A stretch of DNA of 64,000 nucleotides from Geosiphon pyriformis (Eukaryota > Glomeromycota > Glomeromycetes > Archaeosporales > Geosiphonaceae), in assembly GCA_016748015.1 (NCBI GenBank), contig JAAOMT010000570.1:527253-591252 (forward strand), given 5' to 3'. A program made the position numbers and the translations under genes. The notes under the pieces are model-generated. The model worked only from the letters and a program-made list of their open reading frames with translations, had not been told where the DNA came from and made no database searches. Shown piece after piece: positions 24,141-34,599 of the stretch; within the stretch, counting starts at the first letter, position 1; each line of letters starts with the position of its first letter.

Positions 24141-26021
24141 TTGAAAGAAGTTTATTTCATCATTCAGTACAATAAAACCAAACCGTTTTTTGATTTTGAG
24201 GCCACTGTTGGCCCTAGTGTTGCTGTTATGAAGAAGATTGCTGAAAAGTCTGGTTTTAATGGTGGTTTCAAACCTGTTTTGTCAAGGAAAAAAAGAAAAA
24301 GTGTTGCTCTGGAAGAGAGTGCTGGTGGCAAACAGGTTCCAACTAAGATATTTGATGGTCATTTTTGGAGTTCTGAGACTGGTGACACTACCGAGTCTGA
24401 AAGCATTAATATGAAAAAGGAATGTCTGGTTGAAAAAACCAGCTTTGACTATGGTGAAAAAGGTGTTTTAACTAATGGAGATTATAATAGTACGTCTAAA
24501 GGGCCAAGTGTTATAACTACTAAAGCATTGGGCAAGCCATTAGATAAGATAGATTTCTTGGGTTATGATGATAATAATAATAATGTTTTCTTGGATACCC
24601 CTTTGGAACTCCTTCCTTCTTTGAAGAATTTGGTCTCTGTCTCTGTTAGAAAATCTTTTGCTTTGGATATTGGCTTGGATAAAGTGGTTGGGAAATCTTC
24701 TCAAGATAAGCTGACAGTGGTTAGGAAATTATTTTCAAAAGTTAATGGTTTTGGGGGGCCTCTATTCACTCAAAATTTTCAGGGATCATCTGTGCTTCTT
24801 TTACTTCCGAATCTAGTTTAGCGCAGGCTACAAAAAAGGCAAGGGTGGCAGATATTTTGGTGAACACTGATCTTAAGAAATCATCTGGTCGCTCAGATCG
24901 GGCTGTGGTGGTAAAGAAAATTCCAGTTGGAACATTAGCTGAGGCTGTGCACACTGTGCTTTCTGAATTTGATTCTGTTGTGTCAATCAAAATGCAATTG
25001 GTGGGGCTGTGGCAAAAGGCTGTGGTCAAATTTATCCAATTAGATTAGGCTGATTTGGTCACAGCTAAATGGTTCATTTTAATCAAAAAAGATGTCGTGA
25101 GAGTGGCTAAGACTAATTTGAACAAGGAATCATGGAATACAAGGGATCAGCATAGGGCTTTGCTCTATACACTGCTGGTGGGCACTAATGCACATAATAT
25201 TTGAGATTTTATTGGTTCTGTGAATGGAAAAACATGTATCATTGATTAACACCCTGTTACATATGCTCAGACCAGATGTGCTATTGTTTGTTTTAACTCT
25301 GCTGTGTCAATTGATGCTGTTATAAAAACTACACCCATTTTGAAGGACACCAATTTGTGGTGGGCTCATCTGAGTTCTGCTAAGTGTGCTAAGTATGGGA
25401 ATTTGGATCATACTTCTCTGAATTGTTCTGTGAGTGAGAAAACTTCTTCTGGTGGACTGACTCATAGGATATTATCTGAGAATGATAAAAGCAGGCTGGT
25501 TTTCATTTATGCAAGACACTCTGTTCCAATCTCCTGTCCTGTGTCTTTTGGTAGTGTCTCATGAGCCAATATTGTTGGTAGGTCTTCTCTTTCTTTTCTC
25601 CCTGTACGCAATGGCTCAGCTTCTTCTGGTTTCTCTTCAGAAATAAAACCTACCCTGTTGGTGTCTATGGAATTAAATAATAAATTTGCCACTCTTAAGC
25701 ATAGTCTTGCCAGTCTCACAGAAATGCATTGATATGTTGGCTAAGAGGTTGGACTCATCTGGGCCAATGGTTTTCCAGCCTAGCCCTAGATGTCAGCCGT
25801 TGGTGATTCCTTCATCACAGAATTAAGGGACAGATATAGTGATGAGTGAGGGTTCAGGTGTGGCCACTAGTGGTGAGACTATTGCAGGAGTGGCAGTTTT
25901 TAATCCTTCAGTTATGTCTAAAATGGAAGAGACTCTGAACAATCTTTCAATAACAGTTATGGGCCTCTTGGCCAAAATAGACAATGCTGGTTTGGTTCGT
26001 ACTGTTTCTTTCTCTCAATGA
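24141..26021 (+). pseudogene. LINE D ORF1 (RNA-binding, CCHC knuckle)
   Basis: Homologous to ORF1 of C and E. The N-terminal 210 residues are Lys/Ser-rich (SRKKRKSVALEE...). A one-base loss near 24765 relative to E shifts the frame. It continues as an RRM-like block (VVVKKIPVGTLAEAVHTVLSEF) and MQLVGLWQKAVVKF, then a TAG where Gln is found in E. The knuckle reads CAKYGNLDHTSLNC, with Tyr in place of the second Cys, so zinc binding is lost. Further stops lie at about 25201, 25246 and 25561, with a shift near 25730. The stop TGA (26019-26021) overlaps the likely ORF2 start ATG (26018-26020). Confidence 0.82.
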
Positions 26022-29000
26022 TGGAGTTGGTGTGGAGGTTTACTATATGTAATGTCCAAGATATTAACGTTTCTACCAAGTAGGCAGATGTTGTTCATTG
26101 GCATAAGGAGTCTGAGAATGTGATATTTTTTATTACAGAAACAAAGTTGAGGCCTGGCATCAGGTCTTGGATCATGAACAAGTTTGAGAGGGTACATGTC
26201 TTCTCTTCTGGATTGGATAAAGAATTTCTTGATGTTGGGGTGGCTATTATTATGAACAGTTCTTTGGTTTGTCATGTTTCTAAGATTGAAGACATTCCTG
26301 GTCAGGTTATTTTGGTATGGCTTCTGTTTAAAGACAAGCTTTCTGTTACAGTTTTGGGCTTGTATGCTGGTGCTTCTGCTTCTGCTGCAGACAGATTTGG
26401 TCAGGCTTCGGTGATTAACTCTTTTATTGCTAAGGCTGTTAACTCTAGTACATTTATGGTTCTTGGTAGAAATTTCAATAAAAATGGCTCTAGGAAAAGT
26501 GCAAGTTTCAAGTTTTGTTCAGATTTTAGTTTGGTTAATTCATTCGCTGGACATCTATTTATTAATGCTTCTACTTGGAGCAACTTAAGGGGTGTTGTAA
26601 AAGTTATTGATTTTATTTTTGTGAGTAGAAGTCTGTCTTTTGCAGTGACCAGTCATCAGGTTGAACCTGCCTCCGAATTCTTTGATACTAATCACAATGC
26701 TGTTTTGATCTTGATTGGCTTGGGTGGTCTGCTAGATACTAGTCTTAATAGTGTATGTAAGCAACCTAATAGGGATAGGTGGAAATTCAAAATCAAGGAA
26801 GTTGGTATTGATAAGTGGTTGCATTTTAAGAAATGCTCACTAACCAGATTTTTGGTAAATCTGCTGAGTTTAATAGTGCAAAAGTTGATGGGAATTTAGA
26901 TGCTATGTGAGTAATCATTAAGGATGTGGTAGTTGGGGCTGCTAATGAAGTGTTCTCTAGATGCTGGTTTAGTGAGCTAGATTGCTCGAGGAATAAACAT
27001 TCATCAAAATTTTTCAAACTGGAATTGTTAGTGGCTAAGTTGGTAAAGTGTTTAAGGTTATCTGGCAGTTCTGGGACTGATTGCTTAATCCAAGTTTGGT
27101 CCAGAGTCAATGAAAAGAAGGCTTCTAGTTTGTGTAACATGATTGATGATGGTGTGAGTTTGGACTCTATTTTATGTCACTTGTCAAATATTAAGAAAAG
27201 ATATTATAGATCCAAATACATTGAATTCAAAGTTGCAAAAGATGTACTTATTAGAAAGGCAATTGAAAAATACATAAAGAACTTCAGTTCTAATAAAGAG
27301 CATATAATTAAGAGTGTTTTGGAGTGTTCATTTCACAAAGTGGTGCTTGACTATTTAGTCGTAGATAATGATCTGATATTGTTACCTGATAAGGTTAAGT
27401 CCACAGTTGATAATATTATAGAAGGGTAGACAAAGAAGTATGCAATCCCTGACTTTATTTCTGCTTAATGATCTAGTTAGTATGCTCTTCTAGATTATGT
27501 TGACAACAATGCTTTTTGTGATGTTATGAGTAATATTAGTTCTAATAAGTTTTTTTGGGTGATCAAAAGTTTGCCTAATAGAAAAGCTGCTGGTTTTTCT
27601 GGCATTCCTAATAAGCTTTGGAAACACAGTGATGAGCTGGTTCTGGGTGGTTTGCTGGATATTACTAATGCTTGTTTGGTCTCTGGTGCTGTACTTATAC
27701 AATGGAAACAAGCTTGGGTCTCCATAATACCAAAACTGTATGACTGGGAGAGAACTTTCACCAATATCAAACCGATTGCTTTGGTTGAGACAGCCTGAAA
27801 GATACTTTCCAAAATTTTATCTGACAGGATCTCTTTGGCATGCAGTAAGTTTAATGTGTTGCATGGTGATAACTTCTCAGTCTTAAAAGAAACATTTAGT
27901 TAAACTCCAATTTTCGCTGTTGGTTCGATTGTTGAGAATACACTGGAAAAAGATAGGGAGCTGTGGCTGGTTTTTCAGAATATAAAAAAAGTATATAACT
28001 CTGTTGGGTGGTTTCACATGTTGAACAGTTTAACCAGAATTAAGATGTGTCCCCGCTTTATTAAGTTCTTTGGTGGCATACACAATGGTCATACCAATCA
28101 AGTGATGACAAATTTTGGGCTCACATGAGGCTATATTGTCTATGATGATCTTGATTAGAGGGAAGTCTTTTTGCCATTGTTGTGGAGAATTTTTTATGAC
28201 CCTTTGCTTTGTGAAGTCAAGAAACATAAAGAATTATATGAATACAAATTAGACTCAAAATTTTTTTCTAAATTTGGCAAGTGGGATCCCAAGGGTGGGT
28301 GGACTTTATTTCTGGCAGCTGGGGCTTTTGTTGATAACACCATTTGAATTGGTAATAGCAGAACTGCTACTTAAAATATTCTAAACATAGCTAATGAGTT
28401 TTTTTGGATCAATAACATTACTATTAACACAGATAAAACAGTTGCCATTTCAATCAACCATAAGGTGGAGTGCCTTTAGCTACAGATTAGTGAGTCCAAT
28501 ATCTTGATTGCTAAAGGGAATGATTTTTATAGATATTTGGAAATTTTTTTGTCTACAAGTGGTCTTTCCAAATCCAGCCTAAGCAAGGCCCATTTGGACA
28601 TTAGGTTTTTTATGAACATGGTTCTAAGAAAGGCTGTTTCAGAAAAACAGTTTTTGTATCTGGTGTTGACAATACTTCAGCCCATAGTTTGCTACAGAAT
28701 TCAGTTTACTTATATGCTGCCAGATGTGTGTGAAAAATGGGACAAATTGTTGAGAAAAGGCTTGAAACTCAAAGCTAATTTACCTAAAGATTTTTCTAAT
28801 GAAGCATTGTACCATCCTGAGTTGTATAATTTGAAGTTGTTTAGTCATTTGCAGGCTAAGTGCTTGCTAGCTAACTTGGTTAATTTCATTAACTTGAAGG
28901 GTGTTCTTGGCAGACTGTTCGAACACAGGGCTATGAATCTACAGGCCATTAGTTGGATGTCCCAGCAACCCTTAAGTTTTCCAGTCATATTGTCGATCGA

Positions 29001-30711
29001 TCCCACAAACTGCTTTCTGGCTGGCGTGATTGACATGTTGTTGTCATGTGGATCTTTTTTGATCAATAATGTCCCTAATGTTTTTTGATCTGGCATCAGA
29101 GTTCTTATTATGGATATATTGGGTGTCAAAACTTACTTGAGTGTAATTAAGTTGCTATAAAGGTTTGGCATTGTTTTTGTGAACTAGCTTCTGAACCATT
29201 ACAGCATGTGCTTCAAATGGAGCACATTTTGCAGATGGAAGAGATTGGACCCCAGAGGCCGCATTCCTGATTGGTTTGTTTTTACAGTTAAGTTTATTAA
29301 GAACAGTAGTTTGGATGGTGGTAATGCCATAGTTTGTTGTTTTGTTCTAAGTGGTTCCTTGTACGATTTTGGGTTCACTAATGAACATCTTGCACAGTCT
29401 GAATTCGGTATTATAAACATTTATACTGATGGCTCAGTTAAGAATTTGGGGTCTGTGGGTGCTTGTGGTAGTGCCGCTGCTTACTTCCTATGTGCCAACC
29501 TAGATGTGGGTGTTAGGGTTTATGGTCTGCTGTCTTTAACTCTTGTAGAACTGCAAGCTATTGCTTTCACTTTGAACTGTATTTCTGCTTTGAGCTCTGT
29601 TGTCTTGCACACAGACAGCCAGGCCTCTTTGAATATATGTGCTTCTCTGGACTGTTCTATTAACCCTAATTTTCACAAAAAGTGCTGGATTAAAAAGAAA
29701 CACATCTGTTTTGCTGTCGCTTCTAAGAATCTTTCAGTTGCTTGGGTCAAGGTCAAGAGTCACTCTGGGATTGTTGGCAATGAGCATGCTGACTTTTTTG
29801 CAGATGTTGCCACCAATTCAAACTTTGTGCTGCCTATTGGTATGATACATCGCTTTCTTGCTATTGAAGGCAGACCTGTATCAGGTAATGCTTGTCACTT
29901 TGTGAGATGTCTGTTTAATGCTGTTAATTTTGTTAAATAGGAATCTAGGTGTGCTGGATATGCTGTGGATCTTAATCTCAATATGCGTTTTGATATGCAC
30001 CAAACATTTAAAGTTTGACATCTAGATGATAGCATTTGTTCAGGCTTTTCTAGCTCTGCCTTTGTATTGCTTAGGTTTTATTTTATAAAGGCCTTATACC
30101 ATCATCTGCCTACTGCTAAAAGGAAAAAAGTATATAAGTCAAGTTATCCTAGTATTTTGTGCATCCACTGTGGTCTTATCGATAATTCCAATCATGTGTT
30201 TTTATGTAAAAAGGATTCTAATGCCAAAAAAGAATTGATTTCTAATATGGTTAGCAGTTGGACTGATGTTCTGGGCACCAGCTATGCTGGGTTCTCTGTG
30301 GTTTGATTCCTGTGAATGACTGAATTGTTTAACTGCTTGTATATGGCTTTAGCCAAAAGTTTTGTAATAAAAGATTGAATGAATAAAACCATGAGTGTAT
30401 TGAGTTCTGGATCTGATGGGGAATTGTTAATTGTCAGCATGGTCCATAACTTTGCTGCAGGCCACAGATCTGCTATCTGGGTGCTGAATACCAGGCTAAG
30501 AGTATATTATAAGAAACATGGTTTTTTGCTAAGGGATGGATCTCTGACACCTGCCATTTCTGGTTTGGCCTCTCGGTGGTCTCATAGAGAGATTTGTAAT
30601 TTTGGTGTCAAATTGGGTATTTATATGTGTTTTGGCTTACATCTTGGATTGGCGAATTTGTATTTTGGTTTTCTGTGTAACTTCCCTGTCGTAGGTAATT
30701 TAGGTGTGTAG
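26018..30711 (+). pseudogene. LINE D ORF2 (endonuclease-RT-RNase H)
   Basis: Domains in order. Endonuclease, about 26030-26780: ITETKLRPG, VLGRNFNKNG (the metal-binding Asp of the usual GGDFN is Asn), DFIFVSR, FFDTNHNAV. Linker with SVLECSFHKVVLDYLVV. RT from about 27540: GIPNKLWKHS, AWVSIIPKLYDW, IKPIALVETA, and the active site FVDN (28327-28338, second Asp lost), followed by TGA in place of Trp. RNase H, about 29410-29830, with all acidic residues kept: IYTDGSVK, LVELQAIA, HTDSQASL, GNEHADFFAD. C-terminal zinc motif CIHCGLIDNSNHVFLC intact (about 30159-30206). It ends at GNLGV plus a stop. At least ten stops and several shifts make it dead. Confidence 0.84.
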
Positions 30712-30845
30712 TGTTGTTTTGATTGGTCTGAGTGGCTGGTCACATATAGAAAGAGCATGAGTCATGCTTAATTTAGAGTCTTGTTTGATCTTATGTATTT
30801 AGGTAGTGGTTAGACTGTACTTGTTAAATAAAATAAAATAAAAAT
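30712..30845 (+). other. LINE D 3' UTR and tail
   Basis: Contains the shared block (gattggtctgagtggctggt, catatagaaagagcatgag, aggtagtggttagactg), then AAATAAAATAAAATAAAA. Very close to the 3' UTR of LINE C although the ORFs of the two differ much more. Confidence 0.75.
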
Positions 30846-30889
30846 TAGAATAATTGTATATTAGTTACTTTTATATATAAAATATTTTT

Positions 30890-31555
30890 TAAGATAAATT
30901 TTTTATATAAATTTAACTTAAAATAGTCTAAATCAGCTTAAATAACTAGTTATATATAAACAAACTTAATTTAAAACATATTTTATTATATTATATTAGA
31001 TAATAATTAAATTATATTTTGTTAAAACATTAATAAATAAATAAAATTAGCAATATTTATTGTAAAAAATATATATATTTTAATTAAATAAGCAATAATT
31101 AAACTTTTATATTAAAAATAATAATATTTTATTTATTAACATATAAATTAAAATTTAAACCAAAATTGTTTTAATTTCAATATTATATTTATAAAAATAA
31201 TCCAAAACAATAATTTAAATATACAAGTTATTCAACTAAGTGTTTTCTTACAAAATTATTTCCATTGTAATTAATTGGCTATTTAATAATCTTCTTTTTA
31301 ATTGGTTAAAAAAATATTAAACTACCAAAGTTTTGAACTTTATAAAAAATCTTAATTAAAAAATTAGTAAACAATATTTTGTTTGTAATGTTTGTTTTAA
31401 AAATAAACTAAGCTTAAAAACTCTTTATTAAATTAAAAACATAATTGTTATCAAATTATTAAAAAACAAATAATATATGATTTTAAATAATAATGTAATC
31501 AATCAGAATTATTTAAAAAGTCAAGTTCCTTTTTGAATTTTTAATTCGGGACTAA
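30890..31555 (+). repeat. 3'-end fragment of an ORF1-only/LINE element and AT-rich spacer
   Basis: About 30905-31045 matches, in plus orientation, the 3' end of the ORF1-only elements (aaatcagcttaaataactag ... tagataataattaaa ... gttaaaacattaataaa). The following 500 bases are AT-rich with no recognisable feature until the composition changes sharply near 31560. Confidence 0.5.
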
Positions 31556-31559
31556 TAAT

Positions 31560-32014
31560 GTTATTTATACAAAATTGCTTTTTACAAAAGATTGTCAATT
31601 TTGCAAAAACAAATTTTTATCTGCATTTACTCGGAATAATGGTTCTTTAAGTAGGGAAATTAAAACTTTATATATATTTTTTGGCAACTTCAATCTGAAG
31701 TATGCAGTTCGATTACCACTTATTACTCGATTTTTCATCACTATAAAATCATGTATCTACACAAGATTCACGAGAATATTTGATAATTTAGGTTTCCGAT
31801 GTTGGCTTTTGTTTTTAATCCAGAAGATTCCTGAGCCCCTTTTGCGTGCATCCAAATCTCGAACTGAACAAGATAATATTTAAATTCCTCGCATATTGTC
31901 CGTCTAACTAGCTTAGCGAGAAACAGAGCAAACCACGAAAGAAAAAATTAATGCAAACCGCTTGCTTGTATCTAGATTTCGATCGGGCACTTAAAAAGGC
32001 AAATTTCTAAATAA
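31560..32014 (-). other. 3' flank of the host-like gene
   Basis: Composition is near normal and CpG is present (agcggtttgc, gacggac, ggatgcacgc on the minus strand), unlike the transposon spacers on the left. It lies directly downstream of the gene's stop codon and is best read as its 3' untranslated and flanking sequence. A 102-codon antisense frame exists here, but nothing supports it as a gene. Confidence 0.5.
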
Positions 32015-34138
32015 TTAATTAGACCAGCGTTCAAGAGGTCTTTTACGAGGAGTATAATCATAATCAACTGAACGAGGATGATCTCTATCAATATATCCTC
32101 TATCACCTTCAGCTCGAATGGGATAAACCCTTTCTCTGTGTTCATAACGATCATCCTTAGATAACTCATAATATAACGCTGAGCGCGATGGATAATCACG
32201 CTCGTACTGATGATCATCTGCGTACCAATTAGTCCCATTGACTCTTCTTGGATAATGATCATCATAGGTCGAGCGAGAACGAGTTCTAAGGGGCGTCTCT
32301 CTTTCATAATCTCGAAAGTGGCCCCTTTCTTCATATTTATCACTATACCTAGGACAATAATCATCATAAGGTAATGCATTTGGTATCGAGCGAGCGTAAT
32401 ATTTATCTAAATAATCGATCGTTGATGTTCTCCCAGGATATCGCGAATAGTGACGGTCATCATATTCTATTAATGGCCGAGGATAATGTTTCCCAGGTGA
32501 ATCAGAACTAGTGCATTCGTGACCATTACGAATTGGATGACGAGCATCTCGCTTAGGACTTATAGATCTACTACGATGCCGGTCAAATGGCAGAACTCGA
32601 CAATCTCTATCATTACCATTAGATTCCAGAGCTGACCGATATTCATTAGCATTATTTGAAGGAAACCCATTCCCATTAATGCGCGCATGTGCCGTGCGTT
32701 CCTTGTTATAATTATTTGCTATGAGAGGGGTTCTAAATTTTTCCGTTAATTGACGATTTAATGATGGTTCGTCGACAACCATTATATTTGCAGGAGCAGA
32801 ATCAATCTCTGATGAAGAAGTGCTTTTTGATTGTCGAGCTCTGGCCTCAGCCTCTAGGTTAGCCTTAAAGTAATCCCCAGAGTGGAAAATTTTATTTTCA
32901 GTCAAATTCTTGGTTAAATGTCCACTCATATCCATAGGAGAAGAGACTTCTTTTTCTGTGCTACTCTTTCTTCGGTCCTCTTCCGAACCCTGTTCACCGT
33001 TGACTACTATTGCATTGGGAGAAGGAATTAATTTTGGCTTAATCTTTGGATGAGCCCCTGACTCAATTTGACTCTTTAATTTTCGAAGGGTATTAATAAT
33101 TTCTTCTGTTACTTCTCCAGGCTGCCTTTCGACTGGTAAAGAGATTTCTTCATGTGGATTACTTCTGTTTTCAAGGAGTGGGGCATCTGTTTTTTTATCT
33201 GTGGAGGAAGATATTAGCAGGTCCCCAGATAATGAATTCTTTTTTTCTTGTTCTAGTGACTTATTTTTTTCCTGCTGAGATGAGTTGTTTTTTTCTTTTT
33301 CAAATGAGTTTCGTTTTGCCTGATCAAATGAACTACGTTTTCCCTGCGTAGATTTATTTTTGGCATTCGATGTATTAGAGTTGTGATAATATGAGGATCG
33401 CGAGAATGATTTTTCATTTGATTTGTCAGTCAAGGGAGATACATGATTCTGCGAGAACTTTTGCATATACGTTTTACTGCTATATTCTGATCCTGCATGT
33501 CCGGATAATCTTTGAACCTGTTGTTCTGTTTGGATTCCATTGAAAGAAAAAACTCTTGTAGGTTGATATGATGAGCTATTCCAATTTGATCCATACTGTT
33601 GAGCAAAAGCTGGAGACATACTTGAGGAGCTCATAGATTGAATTCCCGTATTACTAGGCGGCAGCATTTCAATGGGTGTTTGTGGAAACTGTTGATGAGG
33701 TTGCCCATTGGGCATAATATTCAAACTGGGGTTAACCTGCTGAAGATAAAATGATTGTGCAGGTGAAGACTGGGTTGTAAAAATAGATGATTGCTGCTGT
33801 TGGGTGGGATGCTGGGGCTGTTGCTGAAAAAAAGGCCATGCTGGAAGAATTGTTTGGGGGACAAGCGGTCGCAAAGTAGTTGGGCTCAAGAGTGGTTGTT
33901 GAATAGGATTAATATTCTGAGACCTGAACAACGATAACGTTGTTGCACCTAATTGTAAAGAATTCGAACCAAGAGCAACAGAATTTAATCCCAATTGAAC
34001 ACTATTAGATGAATTACCTGTTCCATTTGTACTTAATTTGACACCATTTGATGATAAAATGCTTGGCATCACTGGTCCACCATTCTGTTGATTCCCCTGG
34101 ACGCCATTCCCAGTATTAGAACCTGATTTTCCATCCAT
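32015..34138 (-). CDS. Large disordered Ser/Asn/Gln-rich protein with an RS/RYD-rich C-terminus, unknown function
   Basis: The only long intact gene: 707 codons from ATG at 34138 (MDGKSGSNTG), no intron needed. An in-frame TAA just upstream fixes the start. Residues 1-70 are Asn/Ser-rich and contain a heptad-length repeat (SNSVQLG, LNSVALG, SNSLQLG). Residues 100-190 are Gln/Pro-rich. Residues 245-310 are Lys/Ser/Asn/Glu-rich with short repeats. Residues 342-360 (EVTEEIINTLRKLKSQIES) are the one clear helix. Residues 520-530 are RS-like (HRSRSISPKRD), and 555-700 are rich in Arg, Tyr and Asp. No catalytic domain, signal peptide or membrane segment. The composition suggests a nuclear, RNA-associated protein, but that is inference. 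Codon use and CpG differ strongly from the surrounding transposons, so it is a conserved host gene. Confidence 0.8.
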   Translation of the reverse strand: MDGKSGSNTGNGVQGNQQNGGPVMPSILSSNGVKLSTNGTGNSSNSVQLGLNSVALGSNSLQLGATTLSLFRSQNINPIQQPLLSPTTLRPLVPQTILPAWPFFQQQPQHPTQQQQSSIFTTQSSPAQSFYLQQVNPSLNIMPNGQPHQQFPQTPIEMLPPSNTGIQSMSSSSMSPAFAQQYGSNWNSSSYQPTRVFSFNGIQTEQQVQRLSGHAGSEYSSKTYMQKFSQNHVSPLTDKSNEKSFSRSSYYHNSNTSNAKNKSTQGKRSSFDQAKRNSFEKEKNNSSQQEKNKSLEQEKKNSLSGDLLISSSTDKKTDAPLLENRSNPHEEISLPVERQPGEVTEEIINTLRKLKSQIESGAHPKIKPKLIPSPNAIVVNGEQGSEEDRRKSSTEKEVSSPMDMSGHLTKNLTENKIFHSGDYFKANLEAEARARQSKSTSSSEIDSAPANIMVVDEPSLNRQLTEKFRTPLIANNYNKERTAHARINGNGFPSNNANEYRSALESNGNDRDCRVLPFDRHRSRSISPKRDARHPIRNGHECTSSDSPGKHYPRPLIEYDDRHYSRYPGRTSTIDYLDKYYARSIPNALPYDDYCPRYSDKYEERGHFRDYERETPLRTRSRSTYDDHYPRRVNGTNWYADDHQYERDYPSRSALYYELSKDDRYEHRERVYPIRAEGDRGYIDRDHPRSVDYDYTPRKRPLERWSN

Positions 34139-34247
34139 CAATTATATTAATGTATTTAATATAAGAGTTGTGACCATAAAAATTACCGCGAAAGTTAAGA
34201 TCGATGATCTAAGTAAGAAGGCTTCTTACAGAGCACTTGAAACTTTT

Positions 34248-34451
34248 TTAATAATAACCAGCAATTCCAATACCTTTTACTGAGTTGAAACCCACTTGTC
34301 GTTGTTGAGGTTCTAAATTGCTTTTTCCAATTGCAGGTGGCCTACGTGCAGGTGGATTTTCACACCATTTACAACCTATACGACACCTTTCAGTGCAATC
34401 AAACTTTTTATGCCCGAAACTCCCGCAATGATGACAACGTTGGGTATCCAT
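34248..34451 (-). CDS. Small CCHC zinc-knuckle protein or first part of the neighbouring transcript
   Basis: 67 codons starting MDTQRC; the frame is open 15 codons further upstream, to a TAA near 34495. It holds a perfect knuckle, CHHCGSFGHKKFDC (C-x2-C-x4-H-x4-C), then CRIGCKWC, giving seven Cys in 30 residues, and a basic Pro/Arg stretch. The knuckle suggests binding of single-stranded RNA or DNA. It ends 110 bases before the start of the 707-codon gene on the same strand and shares its CpG-containing composition. An in-frame stop just before that ATG argues against a simple splice fusion. It may be a separate gene, an upstream ORF, or an exon of a differently spliced transcript. Confidence 0.55.
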   Translation of the reverse strand: MDTQRCHHCGSFGHKKFDCTERCRIGCKWCENPPARRPPAIGKSNLEPQQRQVGFNSVKGIGIAGYY

Positions 34452-34599
34452 ACTTTTACAACTTTGCTTGGCAAAATACGATTTCGGTATATTTTAAAGT
34501 GAATTTCGAAAATTAAGTTGCAAATTAGAGATTCATCAAATTTACGATTCGTAAAAATGAAACATCAGATACGGGCAAATCGAACAAGTGTCACGTGCT

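Larger units (their letters stand above)
24085..30845 (+). mobile_element. LINE D, full-length non-LTR retrotransposon
   Basis: About 6.76 kb, same architecture as LINE C but a different subfamily. It shares its 5' start (aaacttctttctttc) with the 5' end of LINE E on the other strand (about 56905). It ends with the conserved 3' UTR and a (TAAAA)n tail. No large insertion. Most domains are readable but interrupted by stops. Confidence 0.85.

Noticed and set aside
10660-24790. Programmed frameshift at the G-run in ORF1 of LINEs C and D
   Set aside because: Both copies shift within 100 bases of the same G-run, but LINE E reads through in one frame there, and the indels in C (before the run) and D (after it) are at different places. 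Independent indels explain it better.
10036-30711. A changed genetic code with TAA/TAG read as Gln
   Set aside because: Stops often replace Gln, but other copies have CAA/CAG at the same sites, other stops replace Arg and Trp, frameshifts also occur, and the intact host-like gene at 32015-34138 uses CAA/CAG heavily and ends at a normal TAA.
31575-31883. A 102-codon plus-strand frame next to the host gene
   Set aside because: It lies in the likely 3' flank of the minus-strand gene, has no recognisable motif, and its composition fits untranslated sequence. I cannot exclude a small gene.
34138-34248. Splicing of the zinc-knuckle frame directly onto the 707-codon ORF
   Set aside because: An in-frame TAA lies immediately upstream of the ATG of the large ORF and I see no acceptor between them, so a simple in-frame fusion is not supported.
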